A DNA stretch of 64,000 bases from Pantoea sp. Mb-10. Lineage in GTDB: Bacteria > Pseudomonadota > Gammaproteobacteria > Enterobacterales > Enterobacteriaceae. The translations under genes and the position numbers were made by a program. The stretch's first letter is position 1. The number at the start of each line of letters is the position of its first letter. Location: NCBI RefSeq assembly GCF_021272205.1, contig NZ_JAJSDX010000001.1, positions 434,001-498,000 of the forward strand. Reading direction: 5' to 3'. Of the stretch, positions 34,994-44,443 are shown piece by piece. The notes under the pieces are model-generated. The model searched no databases. It had not been told where the DNA came from and saw nothing but the letters and a program-made list of their open reading frames with translations.

Positions 34994-37498
34994 ATGTCAC
35001 ATACGCACGTATTGGCGCTGGAGGGGTTAACCTGCGGCCACTGCATTAAACGCGTTAAAGAGGCGCTGGAACAGCGCACCGATGTTGAGCAAGCCGACGT
35101 CACGCTTCAGGACGCGCGCGTGATAGGCAGTGCGCCCGTTAGCGATCTGATTGCCACCGTTGAACAAGCGGGCTATCACGCCGCGGTGAAAGCCGACCCA
35201 AAGCCTAAGCCGTTGACAGCAGCAGAGCCGCCGCCGGAGGCGCTGACAACGGAACCCGCAGCAACCCCGGCCGATGACACCCTGCCCGTGCACCATTTGC
35301 TGATCGCGGGCATGAGCTGCGCCAGCTGCGTCAGCCGCGTGGAACAGGCTCTGCAGCAGGTCGCAGGGGTACAGCAGGCGCGCGTCAACCTTGGCGAACG
35401 CAGTGCGTTGGTCCTCGGCGACGTCACGCCTAAAGCGCTCACCGCGGCGGTGGATCGCGCGGGTTATAAAGCCGAAGCGATCGATGATGAACAAACGCGT
35501 CGAGAGCGGCAGCAGCAGAGCGCCCGGGAAGCGATGCGCCGCTTTAGCTGGCAAGCGGCGCTGGCGCTGCTGTTTGGCGTGCCGCTGATGATCTGGGGCA
35601 TGGTGGGCGACAACATGATGCTGACGCCTGCTAATCAGACGCTATGGCGCGTGCTGGGCGGTCTGACGCTGGTCATCATGTTGGTCACGGGAGGGCATTT
35701 CTATCGCAGCGCGTTCCGCAGTCTGCGACGGGGCAGCGCCACGATGGATACGCTGGTGGCACTGGGTACCGGCACCGCCTGGCTTTACTCCATGAGCGTG
35801 GCGCTGTGGCCAGACTTTTTCCCGCTGCCGGCCCGCCATCTCTACTTCGAAGCCAGCGTGATGATCATCGGCCTGATTAATGTGGGTCACGCGCTGGAGC
35901 AGCGTGCACGCCAGCGCGCGTCGCAGGCGCTGGAGCGGCTACTGGATCTGACGCCCGCACAGGCGTGCATTATTACGCCGGAAGGCGAGAAATCCCTGCC
36001 CGTTAGCGACGTGACGCCGGGCATGCGCATCAAACTGGTGACCGGCGATCGCGTGCCGGTTGACGGCCAGGTGGTCAGCGGTGAAGCCTGGCTGAATGAG
36101 GCAATGCTGACGGGTGAAGCCATCCCGCAAACCAAGCACACAGGTGATACCGTCTACGCTGGCACGCAGGTGCAGGACGGCACGCTGCACGTTGAGGCGC
36201 GCGCGATCGGCAGCCGCACCACGCTGGCGCGTATTATCAATCTGGTGCGTCAGGCACAGAGCAGTAAACCCGATATTGGCCGCCTGGCCGATCGCATCTC
36301 GGCGGTGTTTGTGCCCGTCGTGGTGCTGATTGCGCTGATGAGCGGCGCAATATGGTACTTGGTGGGCCCTCAGCCGCAGCTCGCGTATACCCTGGTGATT
36401 GCCACCACGGTGCTGATCATCGCCTGTCCCTGCGCGCTCGGCCTCGCCACGCCGATGTCGATCATTGCAGGCGTGGGTCGGGCAGCCGAACTCGGCGTCC
36501 TGGTGCGCGATGCCGATGCGCTACAGCGCGCCAGCACCCTCGATACGCTGGTGTTTGATAAAACCGGCACGCTGACGCGCGGCACGCCCGACGTCGTGGA
36601 CGTCATCGGGTATCGTGGCTGGGAGCCAACCCGCGTACTGCAGGCCGCCGCCCAGCTTGAGCAGGGATCGCACCATCCGCTGGCCAAGGCCATTGTGGCC
36701 GCTGCGCCCGCGCATCGCGCTGCCGCAATTGCGCAATTTCGTACAATCCCTGGCAAAGGCGTTCGCGCTACCGTAGCGGACAACATGTTATGGCTCGGCA
36801 ACGACGCGCTGCTGGCGGAAAACGGCATTGATTATCAAGCGGCGCAGGCCGATATCGCGCGCTACGCGCAGCAGGGGGCAACCCCGGTGCTGCTGGCCGA
36901 TGCTGAAGGGGTGCTGGGCCTGATTGCGCTGCGCGATCGCCTGCGGCCGGAAAGCCGCGCGGCGCTACAGCGGCTGCGTCAGCAGGGATATCGTCTGGTC
37001 ATGCTGACTGGCGACCACCCCCAAACCGCTCACGCCATAGCCGCAGAGGCGGGCATTGAAGATGTCATTGCGGGCGTGCTGCCAGAGGGTAAAGCGCAGG
37101 CCATCAGCCATCTGCAACAGCAGGGACACAAGGTAATGATGGTGGGCGACGGCATCAATGATGCTCCCGCGCTGGCGCAGGCCGAAGTAGGCGTTGCCAT
37201 GGGCGGCGGCAGCGACGTGGCGGTGGAAACAGCCGCGATAACGCTGATGCGTAACGATCTGCACAGCGTGGTGGACGCCCTGGCCATGGCGCAGGCCACG
37301 CTGCGTAATCTGCGCCAAAATTTACTCGGCGCCTTTCTCTACAACAGCCTTGGGATCCCCCTGGCGGCCGGCGTGCTGTATCCGTTTACCGGCCTGCTGT
37401 TGAATCCGATTGTGGCCGGTGCGGCTATGGCGCTCTCCTCCATTACCGTGGTCAGTAACGCCAATCGGCTACTGCGCTTTACGCCTGCGCAACGCTGA
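34994..37498 (+). CDS. copA: CopA, Cu(I)-exporting P1B-type ATPase (full length)
   Basis: 834 residues, as in E. coli. Two N-terminal heavy-metal-binding domains carry C14-x-x-C17 (GLTCGHC) and C109-x-x-C112 (GMSCASC). Next come the actuator (MLTGEA), the CPC metal-transport motif in TM6, the phosphorylation site DKTGT, the HP motif (GSHHPLAKA) and the hinge [13 protein letters not shown]. It pumps cytosolic Cu(I) to the periplasm. It is controlled by CueR and contains a frameshift signal after the first metal-binding domain, listed separately. Confidence 0.98.
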   Translation: MSHTHVLALEGLTCGHCIKRVKEALEQRTDVEQADVTLQDARVIGSAPVSDLIATVEQAGYHAAVKADPKPKPLTAAEPPPEALTTEPAATPADDTLPVHHLLIAGMSCASCVSRVEQALQQVAGVQQARVNLGERSALVLGDVTPKALTAAVDRAGYKAEAIDDEQTRRERQQQSAREAMRRFSWQAALALLFGVPLMIWGMVGDNMMLTPANQTLWRVLGGLTLVIMLVTGGHFYRSAFRSLRRGSATMDTLVALGTGTAWLYSMSVALWPDFFPLPARHLYFEASVMIIGLINVGHALEQRARQRASQALERLLDLTPAQACIITPEGEKSLPVSDVTPGMRIKLVTGDRVPVDGQVVSGEAWLNEAMLTGEAIPQTKHTGDTVYAGTQVQDGTLHVEARAIGSRTTLARIINLVRQAQSSKPDIGRLADRISAVFVPVVVLIALMSGAIWYLVGPQPQLAYTLVIATTVLIIACPCALGLATPMSIIAGVGRAAELGVLVRDADALQRASTLDTLVFDKTGTLTRGTPDVVDVIGYRGWEPTRVLQAAAQLEQGSHHPLAKAIVAAAPAHRAAAIAQFRTIPGKGVRATVADNMLWLGNDALLAENGIDYQAAQADIARYAQQGATPVLLADAEGVLGLIALRDRLRPESRAALQRLRQQGYRLVMLTGDHPQTAHAIAAEAGIEDVIAGVLPEGKAQAISHLQQQGHKVMMVGDGINDAPALAQAEVGVAMGGGSDVAVETAAITLMRNDLHSVVDALAMAQATLRNLRQNLLGAFLYNSLGIPLAAGVLYPFTGLLLNPIVAGAAMALSSITVVSNANRLLRFTPAQR
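35197..35208 (+). promoter_or_regulatory. Programmed -1 frameshift site in copA (CopA(Z) chaperone)
   Basis: The slippery heptamer C-CCA-AAG (35197-35203) is in the correct phase at codons 69-70. In the -1 frame it is followed by one codon and TAA (35206-35208). Slippage would yield a 71-residue protein containing only the first metal-binding domain. This matches the published E. coli signal that produces the copper chaperone CopA(Z). Confidence 0.85.
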
Positions 37499-37569
37499 TC
37501 GCCCTTACGGCGCTGTTTTTCAACCGGTGAAATCGCTAGCATGGGGTTTTCACTGAACAAGGATGGGGC

Positions 37570-38376
37570 ATGAAACATAGCCTGTGGCATCAGCTTCAAT
37601 CGCTGATGGGGACGCTGTTCCCGCCCAGCTATCGCTGGCCGGCGACCGATATTCGTCTGGGCGATCGCTTCTTCCACCTGGCGGGCAGTATTCACATGGG
37701 CACGCCGAATATGCAGCCGCTGCCCGCTGGCTTATTGCGGCAGCTTCACCGCGCCGATGCCCTGATCGTGGAAGCCGATATCACCCAAGGAAGTTCGCCG
37801 TTTAGCGGGAGTGAGCACCAGCCGCCGCTCAGCACGCGTTTGGAGAGTGAGGCGCTCGCCCGACTGGAGGCCCTGTGCGACACGCTCTCGCTGTCGTGCG
37901 CGCTGTTCGATACCCTGCCCTTCTGGCAGATCGCGCTCATGCTTCAGGCGCACCAGGCGCAGCGGTTGGGATTGCGCCCGCAGTACGGCATTGATTATCA
38001 ATTGCTGATAGCCGCAAAAGCCGCGGATAAAACCATCATTGAACTGGAAGGGCCGGATACGCAAATTGCGCTGCTGAAGTCGCTCCCGCAGGACGGACTG
38101 CCCCTGCTGCTGGATACGCTGGAGCACTGGCACACCAACGCACGGCTGCTGCAAACCATGATCGGCTGGTGGCTCGATTCGCCGCCCAAACAGCAGCCGG
38201 TGGCGCTGCCCAGCACCTTCAGTGGCGAACTCAATGACCGCCTTATGCGGCAGCGCAATCTGCTGTGGCGCGATCGCCTGGCGACGATGCCAAAAGGTCG
38301 CTACGTCGTGGCGGTGGGTGCGCTGCATCTTTACGGCGAAGATGACCTGCCAACGCTGCTGAAATCGCTGCGCTAG
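37570..38376 (+). CDS. ybaP: YbaP, TraB/GumN-family (TIKI superfamily) protein
   Basis: A 268-residue protein of the superfamily defined by two GxxH motifs and a glutamate: G39-S-I-H42, E68 (IVEAD) and G250-A-L-H253. Relatives include the metalloprotease TIKI and the TraB pheromone-shutdown family, so a metal-dependent hydrolase is likely. E. coli YbaP has no firm function. It lies downstream of copA in the same direction, with 71 bases between, and is followed by chiX on the opposite strand. Confidence 0.9.
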   Translation: MKHSLWHQLQSLMGTLFPPSYRWPATDIRLGDRFFHLAGSIHMGTPNMQPLPAGLLRQLHRADALIVEADITQGSSPFSGSEHQPPLSTRLESEALARLEALCDTLSLSCALFDTLPFWQIALMLQAHQAQRLGLRPQYGIDYQLLIAAKAADKTIIELEGPDTQIALLKSLPQDGLPLLLDTLEHWHTNARLLQTMIGWWLDSPPKQQPVALPSTFSGELNDRLMRQRNLLWRDRLATMPKGRYVVAVGALHLYGEDDLPTLLKSLR

Positions 38377-38385
38377 GCGTCGACG

Positions 38386-38466
38386 AAAAAAAAGGCCGAT
38401 ATCGCTATCGGCCCGTCAAAGAGGAAGGTGTTTATGATTTTGGTTATCGCCAGGGACACTGGCGCG
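38386..38466 (-). ncRNA. chiX: ChiX (MicM/SroB), Hfq-dependent small RNA
   Basis: An sRNA of about 81 bases on the minus strand between ybaP and ybaK, the E. coli location and orientation. The 3' part reads TTCCTCTTTGACGGGCC, matching the E. coli ChiX target-pairing region, then a hairpin GGCCGATagcgatATCGGCC and an eight-base T-run. The 5' end folds as CGCCAG/CTGGCG. ChiX represses chitoporin (chiP) and chitobiose (chbC) mRNAs until chitosugars induce an RNA decoy. The exact 5' end is estimated. Confidence 0.9.
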
Positions 38467-38549
38467 GGCTAATTCTCGCGCAAAGTTCAGATTTTCGCCA
38501 GCACTATTCGCTAAAATCAAAATAAGAATTATCTTAGGAAGACTCGCTG

Positions 38550-39029
38550 ATGACGCCCGCTGTAAAACTGCTTGAAAAACAAAAGGTCCCTTTCACACTG
38601 CATCCTTACGACCACGATAGCCACGAAACCCATTTTGGTGATGAAGTGGTGCGCAAGCTCAATCTGGACGCGCGCCAGGTATTCAAAACCCTGCTGGTGG
38701 CGCTCAACGGCGACGCAAAAGCGCTGGCGGTGGCGGTAACGCCGGTGTCGTCACAGCTGGATTTGAAGAAAGTCGCTAAAGCGCTGGGCGCGAAAAAAGC
38801 CGACATGGCCGATCCGCTGCTGGCGCAGCGTGTGACCGGCTATTTGGTCGGCGGGATCAGCCCGCTGGGGCAAAAGAAACGGCTGCCTACGGTGATTGAT
38901 TGCCAGGCAAGCGACTTTCCCACCATTTATATTTCCGGCGGCAAACGCGGTCTGGACATTGAACTCTCGGCGCAGGCACTCGCGCAGCTGCTGGACGCGC
39001 CGCTGGTGGATATCGCGCGCCGCGATTAG
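38550..39029 (+). CDS. ybaK: YbaK, Cys-tRNA(Pro)/Cys-tRNA(Cys) deacylase
   Basis: A 159-residue INS-like trans-editing protein. It clears cysteine misattached to tRNA-Pro by ProRS, acting as a ternary complex with the synthetase. The catalytic lysine lies in RQVFKTLLV, and the [17 protein letters not shown] segment is characteristic. Its last four bases overlap the 3' end of the convergent LysR gene. Confidence 0.95.
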   Translation: MTPAVKLLEKQKVPFTLHPYDHDSHETHFGDEVVRKLNLDARQVFKTLLVALNGDAKALAVAVTPVSSQLDLKKVAKALGAKKADMADPLLAQRVTGYLVGGISPLGQKKRLPTVIDCQASDFPTIYISGGKRGLDIELSAQALAQLLDAPLVDIARRD

Positions 39030-39895
39030 TCCGGTTGCTGGGCGCAGAGCTGATCGATCATCCAGCGCCCTGCCGGTCCCGGCGCATTGCGGCGTGACCA
39101 GATCACCTCCACGGCAATGTGCTGTGGCCAGCCCGGAACGGTCAACTCCTTCAGCACGTGATGGCCGAACTGCGCCACCAGCCAGCGCGGCAGCACACTC
39201 CAGCCAAATCCCTGCTCTGCCATTTCCAATAGCAGCAAATAGGTGGGCGCCGACCACAGGCGCCCGGCGGGCAGCGGTGCACGGGTTTGCACCCACGTAT
39301 TAAGGCGCAGCTGACGCAGCTCACTCAGCTGCGCCTCACTGACCTGGGGCTGCTGCGACAAGGGATGGTCCTGATGCAAGAAGATCGCCATTTGCGCTTC
39401 GACCTGCAGCCGGGCCCTGACCAGATCCGGCGGCAGTTGGGGCTGCGCACGCACCACGCCGAGGTGCACGCGCCCCGCCTGCAGTAAATCCAGCACGTCA
39501 TCATCTTCGGCGATCATGCACTCAAATTCGATATCCGGATAGCGTGCGTCAAAGCGCGTCAGCAAGTTTTGATGGTGATCCGCCTGCCAGAAATCTGAAA
39601 TGGCCAGGCTAAGCCGCGGCTCGACGCCCTGCGATAAACGCACCGCCAGCTCATCCAGCCGCTGGCTGGCCGCCAGGATCTGCTGCACCTGCGCCAGCGC
39701 GCGCTGCCCCTGCTCGGTTAACACCGGCTGCCGTCCGCGCCGGTCAAACAGCGCAAAGCCTAAATCGGCTTCAAGGTTGGCGACCGCGCTGCTGATGGTG
39801 GACTGGCTTTTCGCCAGCGCGCGCGCCGCCGCAGAAAACGAGCCGCTGGCCACGGTTTGCACAAACGCCTCAAGGGATTCCGGTGAGTATTTCAT
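39026..39895 (-). CDS. LysR-family transcriptional regulator, divergent from a PACE efflux gene
   Basis: A 289-residue LysR regulator. The winged helix-turn-helix covers about residues 1-60 ([38 protein letters not shown]), followed by a linker helix and a periplasmic-binding-like effector domain (about 90-289). It is divergent from the PACE transporter gene, with 91 bases between the starts. That is the usual layout in which the regulator controls its neighbour, as for AceR/AceI. The inducer is unknown. Confidence 0.9.
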   Translation of the reverse strand: MKYSPESLEAFVQTVASGSFSAAARALAKSQSTISSAVANLEADLGFALFDRRGRQPVLTEQGQRALAQVQQILAASQRLDELAVRLSQGVEPRLSLAISDFWQADHHQNLLTRFDARYPDIEFECMIAEDDDVLDLLQAGRVHLGVVRAQPQLPPDLVRARLQVEAQMAIFLHQDHPLSQQPQVSEAQLSELRQLRLNTWVQTRAPLPAGRLWSAPTYLLLLEMAEQGFGWSVLPRWLVAQFGHHVLKELTVPGWPQHIAVEVIWSRRNAPGPAGRWMIDQLCAQQPD

Positions 39896-39986
39896 ATCAA
39901 TCCATCGCTTTTATCGATAGGTAGTCATTTTCATCTTACCACCTACCAGTGAGAAAATAGGCGGCATGATGAAAAAGGAGAGAATT

Positions 39987-40418
39987 ATGCGCACACGTTC
40001 GCTAAAAGAACGATTTTGTCACGCAGCTGGGTTTGAAGGCCTGGCGATTGTCACGGTCGCCCCGCTGGCGGCTTGGGTGATGGAGAAACCCCTGTTTCAA
40101 ATGGGCGCCCTGGCCATCATGCTCTCTACCGTGGCGATGGTATGGAACATGGTTTACAACGCCGGCTTTGATCGTCTGTGGTCGCCGCAGCGCACGCGCG
40201 GTCTCGGCCTGCGCGCATTGCACGCCTTGGGGTTTGAGGGCGGCTTTATTCTTATCGGTTTGCCGATTGCAGCTGGGATGCTGCAGATCCCGCTGCTGCA
40301 GGCGTTTATGCTGGAAGTGGCGTTCTTTCTGTTCTTTCTACCTTATACCATGGCCTATAACTGGGTCTGGGATAAAGCGCGACAGCGCTGGTGGGGACAG
40401 CCATCCTGCCACGGATAA
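39987..40418 (+). CDS. PACE-family multidrug efflux transporter
   Basis: A 143-residue inner-membrane protein with four helices in two BTP repeats: each repeat carries E/H..G.E (CHAAGFEGLAIV, LHALGFEGGFILIG) and the Y/WN motifs MVYNAGFDRLW and MAYNWVWDKA. This is the proteobacterial antimicrobial compound efflux family (AceI type), exporting chlorhexidine, acriflavine or short diamines. The start is ATG 39987, right after AAAGGAGAG; a frame seven codons longer lacks a site. It is probably activated by the divergent LysR protein. Confidence 0.93.
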   Translation: MRTRSLKERFCHAAGFEGLAIVTVAPLAAWVMEKPLFQMGALAIMLSTVAMVWNMVYNAGFDRLWSPQRTRGLGLRALHALGFEGGFILIGLPIAAGMLQIPLLQAFMLEVAFFLFFLPYTMAYNWVWDKARQRWWGQPSCHG

Positions 40419-40422
40419 ACCC

Positions 40423-40446
40423 AAGGCGCCCTGCGGCGCCCTGTTT
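40423..40446 (+). terminator. Terminator after the PACE gene
   Basis: GGCGCC/GGCGCC stem around CTGC with CTGTTT following, adjoining the convergent ushA stop. Confidence 0.65.
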
Positions 40447-42197
40447 CACTGTTGCGCCGCACGGGGCCAGATCCACGCCAGTATCATCTGCGGATAGCTA
40501 CGCTTTTTGGCTTTTTCCTGCGCGTTATCGCGCGCCGCTTTCTGCGCCGCAGTGAGGTGCACGATGTTCGGTGGCGTATAGTCGGCCACCTTCAGCGGCG
40601 TGTGTTGACTCACATAGTCGCGCAGTGCGTCAGCATCCCGCACGCCGGTGTTGTGAAAACCCGCATGCGTGTCCAGTATCGGATAGCCATCGCCGCCGCT
40701 GGCGTTGAAGCTGTTGGTCGCCAGACGATAGCGCTTCTCTTTCTGCAGCGCTTCGCCGTTGATTTTGACGTCGCTCACCGTGCTGCCGTCTGCCACCAGA
40801 CTGACATTATTGAACTGGGCGAAGCCGCCGGAATTAGGCTGGATATTGGCAACCACGCTCAGATAACGCAGCAGCTCCTCGCCGGTTAGCGTCACCGCGA
40901 CCACCTGATTGCCAAACGGTTGAACCTGTAACAGGTCGCGCCAGCTCAGGTTGCCCGGTCCCAGCGAGGCGCGAATGCCGCCGCCGCTCATCACCGCCAG
41001 ATCGGCCTGCGTCGCTGCCCGCTGCGCCCGCAGGATCAGCTGCCCCAGCGAGGTCTGCTTAAAACGCACGTTGTCGCGCTCGCCGCTGAACACGCCGTCG
41101 CTGCTGCCGACGCTGATATCCAGTTGCTTGGCGGCACGCAGTTGATAAGGGGTCAGTAACTTCATCATCGCGCCATTCTGCGGGATCGCCTCCTGCCAGG
41201 TCAGCCACGAGGTACTGCCATCGAGGTTTTTGATCTGATGCTTGAGGTTCACCGGAATCAGCTTATAGCTCTCCAGCGTCAACTCGCCATTGCGGAAGCT
41301 AAAATCACCGCGCCCCACGTATTTGCCCCACTCTTTTGCCTGCATAATCCAGACGCCATTCTGGCGATCGGGCTGGCAGGGTTGTCCGGGCTGGTAGTCC
41401 GCCACGCTGACGTTCTCTTTTTCCATGCATACCGCATCCTGCGAGTGCCCACCAATGATGATGTTCAGCGTCCCCGGCGGCAGGCTGCGCGCCAGTTCCA
41501 CATCGCCCGGCGCGTTGCTGCCGTGTTTGCCGTCGTCATAGTGGCCCATGTGCGTAAGCGCGATAATCACGTCCGGCTTCTCGCTGGCGCGCAGTTCGCG
41601 TACCGCTTTCTCCGCCTCTTTGACCGGATCGCGGATATCCAGCGTTGCGATGTTTTCAGGGTTGCCAATGCGCAGCGTGTCCGGCGTGGTCAGGCCAATC
41701 ACGGCAATTTTCAGCCCCATACGATTAAACACCGCCCAGGGTTTAAACAGACGTGTATCCGTGCCTTTTTGGTAGATATTGGCGGAGAGGAACGGGAACT
41801 TCGCCCACTTTTGCTGTTTCTTCAGTACGCTAAGCGGCTTATCAAATTCATGGTTGCCCAGCGCCATCGCATCATAGCCCACCAGGTTCATGCCGCGGAT
41901 ATCCGGCTCCGCATCCAGCAGATCCGACTCCGGCACGCCGGTGTTGATGTCTCCGGCCGAGAGGATCAGCGCGCCACCGCCGTGCGCCTGCACATCGTAG
42001 CGCTGTTGATCCATCAAGGTTTTCTGCGCCGCCAGGCCGTACTCACCCTGCGCGTTAGTCCAGAAGCGACCGTGGTGATCATTGGTATGCAGGATGCTGA
42101 AACGGTAGCTGCGATCCGTTTCGTATCCCTGCGCCACCAGCGGCAACAGCAGCGCCAGCGCGGCCAGCCAGCGCCCTTTCAGCCATAATGAATGCAA
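40446..42197 (-). CDS. ushA: UshA-like periplasmic UDP-sugar hydrolase / 5'-nucleotidase
   Basis: 583 residues. A signal peptide is followed by the metallophosphatase domain (ILHTNDHHGRFW, ALGNHEFDKPL, GGHSQDAVC) and the C-terminal 5'-nucleotidase domain (NSFNASGGDGYP). The best start is TTG 42197, preceded by AAGGAG and giving LHSLWLKGRWLAALALLLPL as signal peptide; the frame extends 61 codons upstream with no site. Compared with E. coli (550 residues) it has a charged C-terminal extension (AAQKAARDNAQEKAKKR...). It degrades external UDP-glucose and nucleotides. Confidence 0.9.
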   Translation of the reverse strand: MHSLWLKGRWLAALALLLPLVAQGYETDRSYRFSILHTNDHHGRFWTNAQGEYGLAAQKTLMDQQRYDVQAHGGGALILSAGDINTGVPESDLLDAEPDIRGMNLVGYDAMALGNHEFDKPLSVLKKQQKWAKFPFLSANIYQKGTDTRLFKPWAVFNRMGLKIAVIGLTTPDTLRIGNPENIATLDIRDPVKEAEKAVRELRASEKPDVIIALTHMGHYDDGKHGSNAPGDVELARSLPPGTLNIIIGGHSQDAVCMEKENVSVADYQPGQPCQPDRQNGVWIMQAKEWGKYVGRGDFSFRNGELTLESYKLIPVNLKHQIKNLDGSTSWLTWQEAIPQNGAMMKLLTPYQLRAAKQLDISVGSSDGVFSGERDNVRFKQTSLGQLILRAQRAATQADLAVMSGGGIRASLGPGNLSWRDLLQVQPFGNQVVAVTLTGEELLRYLSVVANIQPNSGGFAQFNNVSLVADGSTVSDVKINGEALQKEKRYRLATNSFNASGGDGYPILDTHAGFHNTGVRDADALRDYVSQHTPLKVADYTPPNIVHLTAAQKAARDNAQEKAKKRSYPQMILAWIWPRAAQQ

Positions 42198-42707
42198 AGT
42201 TGATCTCCTTATTCGCACGTTCCACGCGGGAAAAGCTCCCTGATGCGCGATCTTCCCCACTGTGTCGCACAGAACACCGCGTAACTCAAGCGTCAGTGTG
42301 ATTCTACTGACAGCTTCTGCCCGGCTGTTGAAAAGTGCAGCACCTGCGAGCCACGGGCGGAAACGCCGCTGCGCAGGCAATCGCGCCTGGCGATAAAGTT
42401 AGCGCGCCGCTAAGAGTCTCCAGAATGCGTGTAATAACGCACTTGTTACGACGGATAAGCGCTTTTGCCTTTTATTAAGGCGATTATCGCGCTGAGAAAG
42501 CATAAGCGCTGTATTTTGCCCCACCCTGAAATGCATCACTGGCGGCCTGACAGGGCGATAATTGCGTAAAATGGTACGTCGGCTGCATTTTTCTGATGTT
42601 TTTTCAATTTATTCGCTTTTCGTTGAGAAAAACGCTCAACGCGCAGCCCGGTTGTGCATTACACTCAATTGTTACAAGCAGATACATTTGCTCACAAGGA
42701 GACAGGC
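42198..42707. other. Intergenic region between ushA and ybaL
   Basis: About 510 bases between divergent genes. E. coli has fsr (fosmidomycin efflux) here; no trace of it is seen. The region is A/T-rich near 42440-42660 and should carry the ushA and ybaL promoters. No RNA gene or clear operator was recognised. Confidence 0.55.
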
Positions 42708-44396
42708 ATGCATCACACCACCCCGTTGATCACTACCATTGTCGGAGGGCTGGTCCTCGCTTTTCTCTTGGGCATGCTGGCCAACCGCCTGCGCATATCG
42801 CCGCTGGTCGGCTATTTACTGGCGGGGGTCCTGGCCGGTCCGTTTACCCCAGGCTTTGTCGCGGATACCAACCTGGCGCCGGAGCTGGCCGAACTGGGCG
42901 TCATTTTGTTGATGTTCGGCGTTGGCCTGCACTTTTCCCTCAAAGATCTGATGGCCGTGAAAACAATCGCCATTCCCGGCGCGGTAGCGCAAATCGCCGT
43001 CGCCACGCTACTGGGCATGGGACTTTCCTGGCTGATGGGCTGGTCATGGATGACCGGTCTGGTATTCGGGCTCTGCCTTTCTACCGCCAGCACCGTGGTG
43101 CTGCTGCGCGCGCTCGAAGAACGCCAACTGATCGACAGCCCGCGCGGGCAAATCGCCATTGGCTGGCTGATTGTCGAAGACTTGGTCATGGTGCTGACGC
43201 TGGTGTTGCTGCCTGCCATCGCCGGTATGCTGGAAGAAGGCAACGCCAGTCCTCAGCTGCTGCTGTGGGATTTAATGCTGACTATCGGCAAAGTCGCCGC
43301 GTTTATGGTGCTCATGATGGTGGTTGGGCGTCGCGTGGTGCCGTGGATTCTGGCCAAAAGCGCAGCAACCGGCTCGCGCGAACTGTTTACTCTGGCGGTG
43401 CTGGCGCTGGCACTTGGCATCGCGCTCGGTGCGGTGGAGTTTTTTGACGTTTCGTTCGCCCTTGGCGCCTTCTTTGCTGGTATGGTGCTGAATGAATCAG
43501 AGCTGAGCCATCGCGCGGCGCACGATACGCTGCCGCTGCGCGATGCCTTTGCGGTGCTATTTTTCGTGTCGGTCGGCATGCTCTTTGACCCGATGATTTT
43601 GGTTGAGGAGCCGCTGGCGGTACTCGGCGCGCTCGCCATTATTGTGCTGGGTAAATCCCTCGCGGCCTGGCTGCTGGTCAGCCTGCTGGGGCACTCGCGT
43701 CGCACCGCGCTGACCATTTCGGTGAGCCTGGCGCAAATTGGTGAGTTTGCCTTTATCCTCGCCGGATTAGGTATTTCACTCGGCATGTTAAGTGAGGAAG
43801 GACGCAATCTGGTGCTGGCAGCCGCCATTCTCTCCATCATGCTGAACCCGATTCTGTTTACCCTGCTGGAGCGCTATCTCGATAAAAGCGAAAGCCGTGA
43901 AGCGCAAACGCTGGAAGAGATCATCGAGGAGGAAAAGCAGATCCCGGTGGATATCTGCAACCATGCGGTGATTGTTGGCTTTGGCCGCGTAGGCAGTCTG
44001 CTGGGCCAGAACCTGATGGACGCCGGGGTGCCGCTGGTGGTGGTGGAAAATTCGCGACCGCGCGTGGAAGCGCTGCGCGAGCAGGGCATTAAAGCCGTGC
44101 TGGGTAACGCCGCCCGGGCGGAAACCATGGAGCTGGCGCGACTCGACTGCGCCCGGTGGCTGCTGCTAACGATCCCTAACGGCTATGAGGCCGGTGAAAT
44201 CGTCACCGCCGCGCGTGAAAAGCGTGAGGACATTGAGATCATCGCGCGCGCCCATTACGACGATGAGGTGAGCTACATCATGGATCGCGGTGCCAACCGC
44301 GTGGTGATGGGTGAGCGTGAAATCGCCAACAGCATTTTACAGGCGGTGGAAGCGGAGATCGCGCAGAATCCGGTTACCCGCGAGTGCCCCATCTAA
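42708..44396 (+). CDS. ybaL: YbaL, KefB-type cation:proton antiporter
   Basis: A 562-residue CPA2 antiporter. Twelve or so N-terminal helices (about 1-390, with VILLMFGVGLHFSLKDL and LSLAQIGEFAFILA signatures) are followed by a cytoplasmic TrkA-N nucleotide-binding domain (VIVGFGRVGSLLGQNL, about residue 420 onward). The start ATG 42708 follows AAGGAGACAGG; an upstream frame of 18 codons is unlikely. The ion is probably K+ or Na+; the physiological role is not settled. Confidence 0.94.
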   Translation: MHHTTPLITTIVGGLVLAFLLGMLANRLRISPLVGYLLAGVLAGPFTPGFVADTNLAPELAELGVILLMFGVGLHFSLKDLMAVKTIAIPGAVAQIAVATLLGMGLSWLMGWSWMTGLVFGLCLSTASTVVLLRALEERQLIDSPRGQIAIGWLIVEDLVMVLTLVLLPAIAGMLEEGNASPQLLLWDLMLTIGKVAAFMVLMMVVGRRVVPWILAKSAATGSRELFTLAVLALALGIALGAVEFFDVSFALGAFFAGMVLNESELSHRAAHDTLPLRDAFAVLFFVSVGMLFDPMILVEEPLAVLGALAIIVLGKSLAAWLLVSLLGHSRRTALTISVSLAQIGEFAFILAGLGISLGMLSEEGRNLVLAAAILSIMLNPILFTLLERYLDKSESREAQTLEEIIEEEKQIPVDICNHAVIVGFGRVGSLLGQNLMDAGVPLVVVENSRPRVEALREQGIKAVLGNAARAETMELARLDCARWLLLTIPNGYEAGEIVTAAREKREDIEIIARAHYDDEVSYIMDRGANRVVMGEREIANSILQAVEAEIAQNPVTRECPI

Positions 44397-44407
44397 GGAT
44401 GTTGCCT

Positions 44408-44437
44408 GCGGCTGACGATTCGCCGATCGTCAGCCGC
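44408..44437. terminator. Convergent hairpin between ybaL and gsk
   Basis: A perfect 12-base inverted repeat (GCGGCTGACGAT) with a six-base loop between the two stops; no T-run. Confidence 0.7.
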
Positions 44438-44443
44438 GGTGCG

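Noticed and set aside
42198-42380. 61-codon N-terminal extension of ushA
   Set aside because: It would place the signal peptide in the middle of the protein, and no ribosome-binding site precedes it.
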